From Eubacterium sp. AB3007 (GTDB lineage Bacteria > Bacillota > Clostridia > Peptostreptococcales > Anaerovoracaceae), in the NCBI RefSeq assembly GCF_000688015.1, contig NZ_JIAD01000001.1:1240001-1304000 (forward strand): DNA of 64,000 nt, in the 5' to 3' direction. Positions 51,247 through 61,730 of this stretch are shown here, in pieces. The first letter of the stretch is position 1. Every line of letters starts with the position of its first letter. Both the position numbers and the translations under genes were made by a program. Under the pieces are notes generated by a model. It was given only the letters and a program-made list of their open reading frames with translations, was not told the DNA's origin and did no database searches.

Positions 51247-52680
51247 CTATCTCTGATTGTGCTCCTCGATGAGCTTGTTCTTCACATCCCACAGTTTCTG
51301 GGACAGATCTACGTAGTAGGTCTGCGGATTCTCAAAACGCAGGGTCTCCTCCCACAGAGTCTCCATCTGCTCCTCACAGTACGCCTTCACTTCCTCGATG
51401 GAAGGACAATCGTAGACGCGCTTTCCGTGGTCGAACAGCTGGGTCCGAAGGTTCACCGCCCGGAAATTGCTGAGCTTCTTTCTCTTCCAGACAGCGTTTG
51501 GATCGAAGATCTCGTATTCCCCATCCTCCGGAATGGTCTCGCCGTCCAGCGTCATCACATCCGCCAGCGCCTTCCCGCTCTCCTTGTCGTACAGTCTCCA
51601 CAAAGTCTTGAACCCTGGGTTGGTGATCTTCTCCACGTTCTCAGAGATCTTGATCTTGGGAATGATCTTTCCGTCCTTCTCCAGTGCGGCCAGCTTGTAT
51701 ACGCCGCCGAACACCGGCTGGGACTTGGCCGTGATCAGACGCTCACCAACACCAAAGGAGTCGATCTTGGCTCCCTCCAGGATCACGTCCCGGATCAGGT
51801 ACTCGTCCAGAGAGTTGGAGATGGTGATGGAACAATCCTCCAGTCCTGCCTCGTCCAGCATCTTCCGGGCACGCTTGGTCAGATAGGCGATGTCTCCGCT
51901 GTCGATGCGGATGCCCATCTTCTTGGGTTTCATCTCCTGGAAGACCTTGATGGCGGTGGGGACGCCGGACTTCAGGACGTTATAGGTGTCCACCAGCAAC
52001 ACACAGTTGTCCGGGTAGATCTCCGCGTATTTCTTAAAGGCGGTGTACTCGTCCGGGAACATCTGTACCCAACTGTGCGCCATGGTCCCCAGTGCGGGAA
52101 TGTCATAGTCACGATCAGAAATGGTGCATGCAGTTCCGCAGCAGCCGCCGATATACGCTGCCCTGGCGCCAAAGATGGCAGCCGAACCGCCGTGGGCTCT
52201 CCTGGAACCAAACTCCATCACCGGACGTCCCTGAGCCGCCCGAACGATGCGGCTTGCCTTGGTGGCGATCAGGCTCTGGTGATTCAGTACCAGAAGCAGC
52301 ATTGTCTCAACAAACTGGGCCTGGATCACCGGTCCGCGCACCGTCATGATCGGCTCGTGAGGGAAGATCGGTGTCCCTTCCCTGACGGACCATACGTCAC
52401 ACTCGAACCGGAAGTTTTTCAGGTAATCCAGGAATTCCTCACAGAAAATGTTCTTCCCACGGAGATAGTCGATGTCCTCCTCCGTAAAAGTCAGGTTATC
52501 CAGGTAATCGATCATCTGCTCCAGTCCCGCCATGATGGCGTAACCGCCGTCATCCGGCACCTTCCTGAAAAACAGATCGAAATAAGCAATGTCATTCATC
52601 AGCCCTGACTTCAGATACCCATTCGCCATAGTGATCTCATAGAAATCCGTGAGCATCGTCAGGTTTTGTCCTTTAAGCAT
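51247..52680 (-). CDS. pncB: Nicotinate phosphoribosyltransferase
   Basis: 477 residues. It makes nicotinate mononucleotide from nicotinate and PRPP, the Preiss-Handler route to NAD. Motifs are the N-terminal LTDFYEITMANGYLKSG, the core EFGSRRAHGGSAA (substrate pocket), LVDTYNVLKSGVP and IRIDSGDIAYLTKRAR (phosphate site), and FGVGERLITAKSQPVFGGVY. TGTACACT occurs twice upstream (52747-52754, 52786-52793); a regulator site is possible but the motif was not recognised. A TTGACA lies in the same 110-bp gap downstream of uvrA. Confidence 0.95.
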   Translation of the reverse strand: MLKGQNLTMLTDFYEITMANGYLKSGLMNDIAYFDLFFRKVPDDGGYAIMAGLEQMIDYLDNLTFTEEDIDYLRGKNIFCEEFLDYLKNFRFECDVWSVREGTPIFPHEPIMTVRGPVIQAQFVETMLLLVLNHQSLIATKASRIVRAAQGRPVMEFGSRRAHGGSAAIFGARAAYIGGCCGTACTISDRDYDIPALGTMAHSWVQMFPDEYTAFKKYAEIYPDNCVLLVDTYNVLKSGVPTAIKVFQEMKPKKMGIRIDSGDIAYLTKRARKMLDEAGLEDCSITISNSLDEYLIRDVILEGAKIDSFGVGERLITAKSQPVFGGVYKLAALEKDGKIIPKIKISENVEKITNPGFKTLWRLYDKESGKALADVMTLDGETIPEDGEYEIFDPNAVWKRKKLSNFRAVNLRTQLFDHGKRVYDCPSIEEVKAYCEEQMETLWEETLRFENPQTYYVDLSQKLWDVKNKLIEEHNQR

Positions 52681-52791
52681 CGTTCTTCTCCTTTTGATAT
52701 TGCGGGATCCAAGCCGCTTACTCCGTAGCCGTCCGACAGCAAGGAATGTACACTGTCTTGTCAGCTGTCAACACTATACATCTATTGTACA

Positions 52792-55623
52792 CTATTTCAA
52801 CAGTTTCTTCAAGAACTGTCCGGTATATGACTTGCGTTTTCGGGCGACCTCTTCCGGCGTACCCTGAGCAACGATGGTACCGCCCCGATCGCCGCCGTCC
52901 GGGCCCAGGTCGATGATGTGGTCCGCTCGCTTGATCACATCCAGGTTGTGCTCTATGACCACCACGGTGTTCCCTGCGTCCACCAGCTTGTCCAGTACCG
53001 CCAGCAGCTTGTCCACGTCGGCGAAATGCAGGCCTGTCGTCGGCTCATCCAGGATATACAAAGTCTTCCCGGTGGATTTCCTGGATAGCTCTGTGGCCAG
53101 CTTGACACGCTGCGCCTCCCCGCCGGACAACTGAGTAGAGGGCTGCCCCAGCTTGATGTAGTCCAGACCAACCTGATCCAATGTATCCAACTTACGCCGG
53201 ATGGAAGGAATATTCTTGAAAAACTCCAGACCTTCTGCCACACTCATATCCAGCACATCGTAGATGCTCTTTCCCTTATATTTGACTTCCAGTGTCTCCC
53301 GGTTGTACCGCTTGCCCTTGCAGACCTCGCAAGGCACGTAGACATCCGACAGGAAGTGCATCTCGATCTTGATGATGCCATCTCCTTTACATGCCTCGCA
53401 GCGTCCACCGCTGACATTGAAACTGAACCGCCCCTTCTGGAAGCCACGCATCTTCGCCTCAGGCAGGGTGGCGAACAGGTCTCTGATATGAGTGAACATG
53501 CCGGTGTAGGTTGCCGGGTTCGACCGGGGCGTCCTGCCGATCGGGCTCTGGTCGATGTTGATGACTTTGTCGATCTGCTCCAGGCCCAGGATGGCTTTGT
53601 GCTTGCCCGCTTCCTCCTGGCTGCCGCCTACGATCCTCGCCGCCCCCTTGCAGAGGACCTGGTTGATGAGGCTGGACTTGCCGGAACCGGACACACCGGT
53701 GACGCACACCAGCTTGCCCAGAGGAATATCCACGTTGACTTTCTTCAGATTGTTCTCCTCAGCCCCTTTGATGGTGATATGCTGCCCGTTGCCGGGACGC
53801 CGTACCATAGGCACTTCGATTTTTCGCTCACCGGACAGATACTGGCCCGTGATGGAATCCGGACACGCCTTGATGTCCTCCACTGTCCCCTGTGCCACCA
53901 GCTTGCCGCCGTGGATCCCCGCGCCGGGGCCGATATCTATGATGTGATCCGCCGCATACATAGTCTCCTCATCGTGTTCCACCACGATCAGGGAATTCCC
54001 CAGATCCGTCAGATGACGCAGGGTCTCCAGCAGCTTCACGTTGTCCTTCTGATGAAGGCCGATGCTGGGCTCGTCCAGGATGTACAGCACGCCGGTGAGC
54101 CCAGAGCCGATCTGGGTGGCCAGTCGGATCCGCTGAGCTTCGCCGCCGGACAGCGACCCTGCAGACCTGGACAAAGTCAGGTAATCCAGGCCCACGTTCA
54201 CCAGGAAGTTCAGTCTGGCCCGGATCTCCTTCAGGATCTGTCGACCGATGGCCCGATCTCTTTCGCTGAGATCCATGTTATCAATGAAGGCTAATGCCTC
54301 CTTGATGGACATGTCGGAGAAGTCCGCAATGCTGATCCCGCCAACAGTCACCGCCAGCACCTCTGGCCGGAGGCGCTTTCCCTGACAGTCAGGACATCCT
54401 TTGACCACCATGTGTTTGCGCATACGCTCTTTGAAGAAATCAGAGCCGGTTTCCCGGTAACGACGCTCTACGTTGGTGATCAGCCCTTCAAAAGGATGGT
54501 CGAAGTGAGTCACCTTGCCACTGCGGCTGGTATAGTCGTATTTCACGTGCTTGGAACCGGTGCCGTAGAGCAATTCCTTGCGGAATCTCGCCGGCAGCTC
54601 CTTAAACGGAAGGCTGAGGTCGATGCGCTGCTGCTCTGCCATCACCCGCACCATGTTCCGGTAGAACCCGCTGAACTCCATGGTGGCATAGACGTTCTTC
54701 AGGGCCCCCCGCAGGATGCTCTTGTCCATGTCGATGAGGGTCTCCGGAATGATCTTCTCCGTAAAACCCAGACCGCTGCAGGAAGGGCACGCTCCGAAGG
54801 GACTGTTGAAGGAGAAGGTCCGCGGCTCCAGTTCTTCGATAGAAGCGCCGTGCTCCGGGCAGGCAAACCTGGAGGAGAACACCTGCTCCCGCTGGAAGTC
54901 GTTGTCCTGGAACTGGATGACGACCAGTCCTTCGCCTTCTTTCATGGCCAGTTCTACAGCCTCGGCCACTCTGCTGTCCTGACCTTCCCGCACGATGATC
55001 CGATCCACCACGATCTCGATGGTATGCTTGAATTTCTTGTCCAGTGTGATCTCATCTTCACCCAGGAGCATGATCTCACCATCCACCCGCACTCTGGTGT
55101 AGCCGTCACGCTGGATCCTCTCTAGCACCTTCACGTGTTCCCCTTTCCGGGCACGGATCACCGGCGCCATGACCACCACCCGGGTCCCCTCCGGGTAATC
55201 CATGACGGCCTCGGTCACCTGATCCACACTCTGGCTTGTGATCTCCCTGCCACAGACAGGGCAGTGCGGGATCCCGATCCTGGCATACAGCAATCGCAGG
55301 TAGTCGTGGATCTCTGTCACCGTTCCCACCGTGGATCGGGGGTTCTTGCTGGTGGTCTTCTGGTCAATGGAAATAGCGGGCGAAAGCCCTTCTATGAACT
55401 CCACATCCGGCTTGTCCATCTGCCCCAGGAACTGGCGGGCATAGGAAGACAGACTTTCCACATACCGCCGCTGTCCCTCCGCATAGATGGTATCGAAGGC
55501 CAGCGAGGACTTCCCGGAGCCTGACAATCCGGTGAGCACCACCAGCTGATTCTTGGGTATTCTGACATCAAGGTGGTCCAGGTTATTCTCGTTGGCCCCT
55601 TTGACGATGATCTCGTTTGCCAT
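52792..55623 (-). CDS. uvrA: Excinuclease ABC subunit A
   Basis: 943 residues starting [20 protein letters not shown], with AAGGA upstream of the ATG at 55623. It recognises DNA damage in nucleotide-excision repair. Visible are two ABC ATPase modules with Walker [16 protein letters not shown] (about 32) and [15 protein letters not shown] (about 640), signature motifs [12 protein letters not shown] and [12 protein letters not shown], and the two zinc modules (CPVCGREI; CxxC near CEACKGDG and [10 protein letters not shown]). It is downstream of uvrB, separated by a 49-bp palindrome. Confidence 0.98.
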   Translation of the reverse strand: MANEIIVKGANENNLDHLDVRIPKNQLVVLTGLSGSGKSSLAFDTIYAEGQRRYVESLSSYARQFLGQMDKPDVEFIEGLSPAISIDQKTTSKNPRSTVGTVTEIHDYLRLLYARIGIPHCPVCGREITSQSVDQVTEAVMDYPEGTRVVVMAPVIRARKGEHVKVLERIQRDGYTRVRVDGEIMLLGEDEITLDKKFKHTIEIVVDRIIVREGQDSRVAEAVELAMKEGEGLVVIQFQDNDFQREQVFSSRFACPEHGASIEELEPRTFSFNSPFGACPSCSGLGFTEKIIPETLIDMDKSILRGALKNVYATMEFSGFYRNMVRVMAEQQRIDLSLPFKELPARFRKELLYGTGSKHVKYDYTSRSGKVTHFDHPFEGLITNVERRYRETGSDFFKERMRKHMVVKGCPDCQGKRLRPEVLAVTVGGISIADFSDMSIKEALAFIDNMDLSERDRAIGRQILKEIRARLNFLVNVGLDYLTLSRSAGSLSGGEAQRIRLATQIGSGLTGVLYILDEPSIGLHQKDNVKLLETLRHLTDLGNSLIVVEHDEETMYAADHIIDIGPGAGIHGGKLVAQGTVEDIKACPDSITGQYLSGERKIEVPMVRRPGNGQHITIKGAEENNLKKVNVDIPLGKLVCVTGVSGSGKSSLINQVLCKGAARIVGGSQEEAGKHKAILGLEQIDKVINIDQSPIGRTPRSNPATYTGMFTHIRDLFATLPEAKMRGFQKGRFSFNVSGGRCEACKGDGIIKIEMHFLSDVYVPCEVCKGKRYNRETLEVKYKGKSIYDVLDMSVAEGLEFFKNIPSIRRKLDTLDQVGLDYIKLGQPSTQLSGGEAQRVKLATELSRKSTGKTLYILDEPTTGLHFADVDKLLAVLDKLVDAGNTVVVIEHNLDVIKRADHIIDLGPDGGDRGGTIVAQGTPEEVARKRKSYTGQFLKKLLK

Positions 55624-55654
55624 AGTTTTCCTTTCTGCTTGCATTAATTACTCT

Positions 55655-55703
55655 AAACCGTATGGCATTAATCGCTAATATTAGCGATTAATGCGTACGG
55701 TTT
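55655..55703. repeat. Near-perfect 49-bp palindrome between uvrB and uvrA
   Basis: AAACCGTATGGCATTAATCG-CTAA, TA, then the mirror TTAGCGATTAATGCGTACGGTTT; the only flaw is a TGG/CG bulge. There is a further GCATTAAT at 55641-55648. It has no T tract beyond the GGTTT end, so it is either a stem between two open reading frames or a binding site. Confidence 0.85.
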
Positions 55704-55721
55704 CGGCGCATGCCTGTCGTC

Positions 55722-57698
55722 CTATTTCAGGCGACTGCTCTTGTATTCAAAGATCTGGTCACGCAGCTGTGCCGCCCGCTCGAACTGCAGGTCCTCTGCC
55801 GCCAGTCGCATCTCTTTCTCCAGCTGCTCCACATAGGCACGAAGTTCCCTGGTGGTAAGCTCCTCTGGTTTCTTTCCTTTATATTGCTTCTTCTCCTCGG
55901 TCACCTTGGTGGCCTCGATCACCGCCCGGACAGACTTTCGGATACTGGTTGGCGTGATCCCATGTTCCTTGTTATAGGCCTCCTGAATCCCTCGGCGTCG
56001 GTTGGTCTCATCGATAGCCGCCCGCATTGCCTTGCTGATGTAATCGCCGTACATGATCACATGGCCAGAGGCGTTTCGGGCCGCGCGGCCGATAGTCTGG
56101 ATCAGAGAGGTCTCTGTGCGCAGGAACCCTTCCTTATCCGCATCCAGGATGGCGACCAGAGAAACCTCCGGAATGTCCAGCCCTTCTCGCAGCAGATTGA
56201 TGCCCACCAGCACGTCGAACTCGCCCAGCCGAAGATCCCGGATGATCTCGAGCCGTTCCAGCGTGTCCACCTCCGAATGCAGGTAGCGCGCCCGGATACC
56301 GGCGTTCTTCAGATAGTCCGTCAGACTCTCCGCCATCTTCTTGGTGAGAGTGGTGACGAAGGCTTTGTCGCCCGTCTCGATGGTGTGGTTGATCTCCGCC
56401 ACCAGATCGTCCACCTGGTTCTCCGTCGGCCGCACGTCGATCTTGGGATCCAGCAGCCCGGTGGGCCGAATCACCTGTTCCGCCGTGATCCCCTCTGAGT
56501 GCTCACGCTCATAGGCCGCCGGGGTGGCACTGACGAACATGATCTGGTTGATCAGGCTCTCCCACTCCTCGAATTTCAGCGGGCGGTTGTCCAGTGCCGA
56601 GGGCAGCCGGAAGCCATAATCCACCAGCGCTTGCTTGCGGGAGCGGTCTCCGGCGTACATGGCCCGAAGCTGAGGGAGCATCACGTGAGACTCGTCGATC
56701 ATCACGATGAAGTCATCCGGAAAATAGTCCACCAGCGTGAAAGGCCGGGAACCCGGGGGAAGGTTGTTCAGGTGACGGGAGTAGTTCTCGATCCCTTTGC
56801 AGGACCCGATCTCCCGCAGCATTTCCAGATCGTACCTGGTCCGCTGCTCGATGCGCTGGGCTTCCAGTAGCTTGCCCCGATCCTTGAACCACTGGATCTG
56901 CTCCTCCAACTCCTCGTTGATGGTCACCAGGGCCTTCTCCATCTTCTCCGGGCTGGTCACGTAGTGGGTCGCCGGGAAAACACCCACGTGATCCCGCAGG
57001 CCTACAATCTCGCCGGTGACTGGATTCATCTCCTTGATGGACTCGATTTCGTCCCCGAACAGTTCTACTCGCACCGCATTACTCTCCCCCGCCGGAAAGA
57101 TGTCGATCACATCCCCCCGGGCACGGAAGTTGGTGCGCTCCAGCACCATGTCGTTACGGGTATATTGGATATCCACCAGCTTGCGCAGGATCTCCTCCCG
57201 GCTCTTCACCATCCCAGGACGCAGCGAAAGCATCTGATGCTCATAATCAAAAGGACTTCCCAGTCCATAGATACAGGAGACGCTGGCCACGATGATCACG
57301 TCACGCCGCTCAAACAAGGCCGCTGTGGCACTGTGCCTAAGCTTATCGATCTCCTCGTTGATCTGAGAGTCCTTCTCGATGTAGGTGTCCGTGGAGGGCA
57401 CATACGCCTCAGGTTGGTAGTAGTCATAATAGGACACAAAGTATTCCACGGCGTTCTCCGGAAAATACTCCTTGAATTCACCGTGAAGCTGGGCGGCCAG
57501 GGTCTTGTTATGTGAGATGATCAGCGTGGGCCGCTGCATCTGCTGGATGACGTTTGCCATGGTAAAGGTCTTTCCGGATCCGGTGACCCCCAGCAAGGTC
57601 TGGGCTTTCTTTCCAGACTTAAAACCGGCCACCAGCCTCTCAATGGCCTGGGGCTGGTCGCCGGTCGGTTTATAATCCGCATGCAGTTTGAATTCCAA
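55722..57698 (-). CDS. uvrB: Excinuclease ABC subunit B
   Basis: 658 residues, TTG start at 57698 with AAGGAG six bases upstream. It loads with UvrA at lesions and opens the helix. Motifs are Walker [13 protein letters not shown] (about 40), the beta-hairpin [24 protein letters not shown] box [13 protein letters not shown], helicase motifs [20 protein letters not shown] and QTIGRAARN, and the C-terminal UVR motif (about 620-655) that contacts UvrC. It lies 13 bp downstream of folD in the ybaK-yitT-folD-uvrB-uvrA series. Confidence 0.98.
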   Translation of the reverse strand: MEFKLHADYKPTGDQPQAIERLVAGFKSGKKAQTLLGVTGSGKTFTMANVIQQMQRPTLIISHNKTLAAQLHGEFKEYFPENAVEYFVSYYDYYQPEAYVPSTDTYIEKDSQINEEIDKLRHSATAALFERRDVIIVASVSCIYGLGSPFDYEHQMLSLRPGMVKSREEILRKLVDIQYTRNDMVLERTNFRARGDVIDIFPAGESNAVRVELFGDEIESIKEMNPVTGEIVGLRDHVGVFPATHYVTSPEKMEKALVTINEELEEQIQWFKDRGKLLEAQRIEQRTRYDLEMLREIGSCKGIENYSRHLNNLPPGSRPFTLVDYFPDDFIVMIDESHVMLPQLRAMYAGDRSRKQALVDYGFRLPSALDNRPLKFEEWESLINQIMFVSATPAAYEREHSEGITAEQVIRPTGLLDPKIDVRPTENQVDDLVAEINHTIETGDKAFVTTLTKKMAESLTDYLKNAGIRARYLHSEVDTLERLEIIRDLRLGEFDVLVGINLLREGLDIPEVSLVAILDADKEGFLRTETSLIQTIGRAARNASGHVIMYGDYISKAMRAAIDETNRRRGIQEAYNKEHGITPTSIRKSVRAVIEATKVTEEKKQYKGKKPEELTTRELRAYVEQLEKEMRLAAEDLQFERAAQLRDQIFEYKSSRLK

Positions 57699-57711
57699 TC
57701 GTTACTCCTTA

Positions 57712-58563
57712 CTAAAGTCGTCTCCTGGCGGCTTCCACCACGTGGCTGGCCAGCACGGAGGAGGTCACGCCTCCCACGCCGCCCGGCACGGGGCTGATGG
57801 CACCGGCCACCTTCTCTACCTCGTCATAGGCCACGTCGCCGCAGAGCTTACCTTCTTCATTAACATTGATACCCACATCTACCACGATAGAACCATCTGA
57901 AATCATGTCTGCGGTGATCATGCCCGCCTTGCCGGCCGCCGCCGCAACGATGTCCGCGGCGCGGCACTCCGCTGCCAGATCCCTGGTGCGGGTGTGGCAC
58001 ATGGTGACCGTGGCGTGTCTGCCCAGCATGAGCATGGCCAGGGGCTTCCCCACCACCATGCTGCGGCCCACCAGGGTGACTTTCTTTCCTTTCAGATCGA
58101 TGCCGTAGAAGTCCAGCATCTCCATCACCGCCTGGGGGGTGCAGGGAGCGTATCCCGTCGGATCTCCGGCAAATACCTTCGCCTGATTCACCGGGCTCAT
58201 GCAGTCCATGTCCTTCTCCGGATCCAGCATCCTGGCCACAGGCTCTTCGTTCAGGTGCTTTGGCAGAGGGCGGAACAGCATGATACCGTGTACAGAAGGA
58301 TCCTCGTTTACCTTGCGGAACGCCTCTTCAAACTCTGCCTGCTGAATGTCCTCCGGAAGCTCTGTCACTTCCAGTTCAACCCCTACGCTCTCCAGACGCT
58401 TGCGGGCGCCTCTCTCATAAGCCAGGTCATCTCCCCGGGCGCCCACCCGGATGATATTCATCCTGGGCTGGATACCCTTCGCCTTCAGTTCCTCAACTTC
58501 TCTGGTCATCCTTTCCTTCATGGAGGCGATGACTTCCTTTCCTGTCATGATCACTTCTGCCAT
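57712..58563 (-). CDS. folD: Methylenetetrahydrofolate dehydrogenase/cyclohydrolase
   Basis: 283 residues. This bifunctional enzyme interconverts 5,10-methylene- and 10-formyl-tetrahydrofolate. Motifs are AYERGARKRLESVGVELEV (the family Y-x3-K signature is altered to YERGARK), QLPLP-like FRPLPKHLNE, the catalytic stretch PVNQAKVFAGDPTGYAPCTP, and the dinucleotide loop VGRSMVVGKPLAMLMLGRHA. The C-terminus has PVPGGVGGVTSSVL. One point to check is that the usual Q-L-P-L-P loop reads F-R-P-L-P here. Confidence 0.94.
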   Translation of the reverse strand: MAEVIMTGKEVIASMKERMTREVEELKAKGIQPRMNIIRVGARGDDLAYERGARKRLESVGVELEVTELPEDIQQAEFEEAFRKVNEDPSVHGIMLFRPLPKHLNEEPVARMLDPEKDMDCMSPVNQAKVFAGDPTGYAPCTPQAVMEMLDFYGIDLKGKKVTLVGRSMVVGKPLAMLMLGRHATVTMCHTRTRDLAAECRAADIVAAAAGKAGMITADMISDGSIVVDVGINVNEEGKLCGDVAYDEVEKVAGAISPVPGGVGGVTSSVLASHVVEAARRRL

Positions 58564-58575
58564 GGTTCCTCTCCT

Positions 58576-59475
58576 TTACTCATTCGGTTTCTTATAAAAT
58601 CTGCCCATCAGGGTATCTGTCTTCAGCACATTGATGAACGCCTTGGGATCGGTGTCCTTGATGACCTTCACCAGCAGGCTCACATCCTCCGAGGACACCA
58701 CGGAGTACAGCAGAAACTTCTGGCTGTCCATATAGAGACCCTTTCCCTGAAACATGGTGGCATCGTGGTGAGTGGTGATGCGGATCTTGTCATAGATGGC
58801 GTTCGGCATCTCGGTGATGATCAGCAGCGTGGACTTGTCATACCGCTTATAGAGAAGCTGGATCACCTGGGTGGTGGCGAACTGGTAGACAATGGAATAC
58901 AAGGCTTTGTCCCAGCCGAACATGATCCCCGCGAGCGTCAGGATCACCACGTTCCCCGCCAAAATATAGTTGTAGGTGTTGATTCCCTTCTTCTCAGAGA
59001 AATAGATCGAAATGAAATCCGTCCCACCACCGCTGGCGCCGTTCAGCAGGCACAGGCTGATAGCAGCACCGTTGACGATGCCGCCGAACACCGCGATGAG
59101 AAGTATGTCATAGGTGATGGGGATCTGCGGGATCCAGTCCGTCAAAAGACTGCTGAGCACCACCACATACAGCGAGTACATGGTGAACTTCCGTCCGATA
59201 TACCGAAACCCGATGTAAATGGGAATCAGGTTCAGAGGAATATACAGCGCGGAATAGGGGATGGCAATGCCGAAGAAACGGGCGGCGCTCCGCTGGATCA
59301 GAAGCGTCACCCCTGCGAATCCCCCAGGAAAAAGGTCTCCCGTGGCCACAAAACTCTTCAGGTTGAAGGCCATGACCACCGCGCCGATGGTGCAGAGACA
59401 AAGCTTCAGGAATATCTTCTGGAACTCCTCTTCCTTGTCGGCCAGACATTGCAGGTCCTTTGTCTGTTGTTTCAT
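58576..59475 (-). CDS. YitT family membrane protein (DUF161/DUF2179)
   Basis: 299 residues; ATG 59475 chosen for GGAGG upstream, and it overlaps the ybaK stop (ATGA). Five to six membrane helices span about 20-190, beginning FLKLCLCTIGAVVMAFNLKS, with NGASGGGTDFISIYFSEKKG in the DUF161 region. A cytoplasmic DUF2179 domain is C-terminal (about 215-299, HDATMFQGKGLYMDSQKFLL). The transport or regulatory role of the family is not settled. Confidence 0.9.
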   Translation of the reverse strand: MKQQTKDLQCLADKEEEFQKIFLKLCLCTIGAVVMAFNLKSFVATGDLFPGGFAGVTLLIQRSAARFFGIAIPYSALYIPLNLIPIYIGFRYIGRKFTMYSLYVVVLSSLLTDWIPQIPITYDILLIAVFGGIVNGAAISLCLLNGASGGGTDFISIYFSEKKGINTYNYILAGNVVILTLAGIMFGWDKALYSIVYQFATTQVIQLLYKRYDKSTLLIITEMPNAIYDKIRITTHHDATMFQGKGLYMDSQKFLLYSVVSSEDVSLLVKVIKDTDPKAFINVLKTDTLMGRFYKKPNE

Positions 59476-59966
59476 TGGGCTGCCTCCTCTGGAAGCCTGG
59501 TAACGTCGATCCACTCCAGCGCACCAGAGTAACGGAACAACTCATCACAGGTGAGCTCGATGGCGCTGTTGCCGCTGCCAGCTGCCGGGAACACTGTGTC
59601 GAACCGTTTCAGAGACTCGTCGCAGTAGATCCGGACCTTCTCGTTGTCGATGGCGAACCCGCACACGCCTCCCACAGCATGTCCGGTAATGCGAAGCGCC
59701 TCCTCCGCCGGCAGCATCTTCCCCTTGTGATGGAAGGTGGCCTTGAACTTCTGGTTGTTGAGCCGGGCATCCCCTGCCATCTGGATCAGGATACAGCCGT
59801 CCGGCTCCTCCGGATCCTGAAAGGACAGTGTCTTGCAGATCCGCGCGCCCTCTACGCCTACTGCCTGGGCGGCAAGATCCACGGTGGCGCTGGAAACGTC
59901 GAACTCCCGGATCCTGTCTTCTATGCCAAGCGTCCTGAAATACGCTCTTACCTTCTCAATAGACAT
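59472..59966 (-). CDS. YbaK/EbsC-type aminoacyl-tRNA deacylase domain protein
   Basis: 164 residues from ATG 59966 (MSIEKVRAYFRTLG) with GGGAGG upstream. It has the YbaK/aaRS-associated domain: VGVEGARICKTLSFQDPE (the conserved Lys), ARLNNQKFKATFHHKGKML and ITGHAVGGVCGFAIDN. This family hydrolyses mischarged tRNAs such as Cys-tRNA-Pro or Ala-tRNA-Pro; the exact specificity cannot be told. It is the first gene of the operon that leads into yitT, folD and uvrBA. Confidence 0.92.
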   Translation of the reverse strand: MSIEKVRAYFRTLGIEDRIREFDVSSATVDLAAQAVGVEGARICKTLSFQDPEEPDGCILIQMAGDARLNNQKFKATFHHKGKMLPAEEALRITGHAVGGVCGFAIDNEKVRIYCDESLKRFDTVFPAAGSGNSAIELTCDELFRYSGALEWIDVTRLPEEAAQ

Positions 59967-60005
59967 TTCTGAATCCTCCCTTATCGATCGATGATACATC
60001 ACTCT

Positions 60006-60034
60006 ATTTTACCCCTATCCGCGGCGCTTTTCAA
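60006..60034 (-). promoter_or_regulatory. Sigma-A promoter of the ybaK-yitT-folD-uvrB-uvrA operon
   Basis: Minus strand TTGAAA (60034-60029), 17 bp, TAAAAT (60011-60006). No LexA-type GAAC-N4-GTTC box was found near it. Confidence 0.65.
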
Positions 60035-60044
60035 CCGTCAATCA

Positions 60045-60073
60045 TTGACATTCTATGCTCACAAATGTATAAT
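60045..60073 (+). promoter_or_regulatory. Consensus sigma-A promoter of the symporter gene
   Basis: TTGACA (60045-60050), 17 bp, TATAAT (60068-60073), divergent from the ybaK promoter; about 65-nt leader. Confidence 0.85.
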
Positions 60074-60143
60074 TAACGTGTTACGCATTTTTTCCTCAGG
60101 CATTGAATGCGCTATATGTTTATATTACGGAGGTTTTGTTGTT

Positions 60144-61565
60144 ATGGACAATCTAAACAAAGGAAATTTCAAGTCCAACTTTGGTTTCCTGATGGCTGCC
60201 GTAGGATCTGCGGTCGGTCTTGGGAACATCTGGGGCTTCCCTTATAAGATGGGAGCCAACGGAGGATTTGCTTTCCTGCTTATTTACATCATCCTCGCCA
60301 TCGTTGCGGGCTACCCGCTGATGCTGGCGGAGATCTCTCTGGGCCGGAAGACCAGAAAGGCGGCTGTGGAGGCATACCGCACCGCTCATCCAAAATTCGC
60401 GATCAACGGTGTGTTCGCCACCATCGTGCCCTTCTTCCTGCTCTGCTTCTACTGTGTACTGGGAGGCATCGTCATCCGTTACATGCTGGCCAATCTGGGA
60501 GATATCTTCCACGCCAGCTGGGGAGTGCACGGCCAGGCCAGTGATGCGTTCTTCGGCGGATTCATTTCCAACATGGGCGGCATGATGCTCTTTACGGCGC
60601 TCTTTCTTCTGATGACCTCTTATGTGGTCTTCCGCGGCATCGAGAACGGCATCGAGAAGTTCTGCTCCATTGGTATGCCGTTGCTGGCGCTGATGCTGAT
60701 CATCACCGATATCCGCTGCTGCACCCTGCCGGGAGCAAGTGGCGGTCTGAATTTCATGTTCAAGCCTGATTTTTCAGTGTTCGCAGGTACCGGCTGGTTC
60801 AAGGTATTCGCCACCGCCGGCAGCCAGATGTTCTTCTCGATCTCCTTGGCATCCGGTGCACTGATCGCTTTCGGATCCTATATGAAGAAAGAAGACGACA
60901 TGGAAAAGAGCGCCATGCTGGTTCCCTTCCTGGACACCATCGCCGCGCTACTGGCTGGACTGGCGGTCATCCCAGCGGTATTCTCCGCAGGCATTGAGCC
61001 TTCTGGAGGCCCGGGACTGTTGTTCGTCTCCCTGCAGACAGTGTTCGACTCCATGGGTCCGGTGGGACCGTTCTTCGGATTCATCTTCTACCTGCTGGTG
61101 TTCGTGGCGGCCTTCTCCTCCTCCATCGGCATGATGGAAGGTGGTATTTCCGCCATCATGGACTGGCAGATCAAGAAAGGCCAGGGCCCCAACCGTTTCA
61201 AGGTCACAGCTTTGATCTCCATCACCACCCTGATCGGTGCTGCGTTGGTCTCTCTCGACCAGCTGGGCGGCAACGCGGGTATGTGGAAGCCCTTCGGGCT
61301 GGGAAGCTGGCTGGATGTGTTCGACTTGGGCGCTGAGGGGATCCTGATGCCGCTCGGTGGACTGATCTGCGCCATCCTCTTTGGCTGGGTGCGCAGAGGC
61401 TACCTGGATGACGAGATCCAGAAGTCCAGTGATTACAAGACCAAGGGCTTCGTCAATTTCTGCCTGCGCTACATTATCCCGGTCTTTATGGCGCTGATCG
61501 TGTTCGTACAGATCTCCACTTTCTTCTTCTCTGATACCGCCTGGTTCCAGGCTTTGATGGGATAA
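60144..61565 (+). CDS. Neurotransmitter:sodium symporter (NSS) family transporter
   Basis: 473 residues from ATG 60144 (MDNLNKGNFKSNFGFLMAAV), with GGAGG ten bases upstream. It imports a substrate, probably an amino acid, with sodium. The unwound helix-1 motif VGSAVGLGNIWGFPYKMGANGGFAF, which forms the substrate and Na sites, is intact. Helix 6 SQMFFSISLASGALIAFGSYMK and helix 8 VAAFSSSIGMMEGG (Na2 site Ser) are present. About 11-12 helices, the normal bacterial NSS size. The substrate is not deducible. It is monocistronic, with its own promoter and terminator. Confidence 0.94.
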   Translation: MDNLNKGNFKSNFGFLMAAVGSAVGLGNIWGFPYKMGANGGFAFLLIYIILAIVAGYPLMLAEISLGRKTRKAAVEAYRTAHPKFAINGVFATIVPFFLLCFYCVLGGIVIRYMLANLGDIFHASWGVHGQASDAFFGGFISNMGGMMLFTALFLLMTSYVVFRGIENGIEKFCSIGMPLLALMLIITDIRCCTLPGASGGLNFMFKPDFSVFAGTGWFKVFATAGSQMFFSISLASGALIAFGSYMKKEDDMEKSAMLVPFLDTIAALLAGLAVIPAVFSAGIEPSGGPGLLFVSLQTVFDSMGPVGPFFGFIFYLLVFVAAFSSSIGMMEGGISAIMDWQIKKGQGPNRFKVTALISITTLIGAALVSLDQLGGNAGMWKPFGLGSWLDVFDLGAEGILMPLGGLICAILFGWVRRGYLDDEIQKSSDYKTKGFVNFCLRYIIPVFMALIVFVQISTFFFSDTAWFQALMG

Positions 61566-61581
61566 TCCAAAGGGACTTACG

Positions 61582-61609
61582 ACCCGCCGCGTACGCGGCG
61601 GGTTTTTTT
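61582..61609 (+). terminator. Rho-independent terminator
   Basis: ACCCGCCGCG-TA-CGCGGCGGGT followed by T7, just past the symporter stop. Confidence 0.92.
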
Positions 61610-61690
61610 GTGCCGGGGGCTGGCCTCAGGAGGTTCGATGAATCTTCTATCATCAAGCGATCCTGCGGACACAACGGTTTGAAGGCAAGT

Positions 61691-61714
61691 AAAAAGACGG
61701 ATGAGTCATCCGTC
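61691..61714 (-). terminator. Terminator of the dnaX-ybaB-recR operon
   Basis: Minus strand GACGGATGA-CTCATCCGTC then TTTTT, 17 bp past the recR stop. Confidence 0.85.
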
Positions 61715-61730
61715 CGTGTTGAAGCGTCTA

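Noticed and set aside
60006..60073. SOS (LexA) box before the uvrBA operon
   Set aside because: No GAAC-N4-GTTC-like sequence was found in the divergent gap or before uvrB and uvrA.
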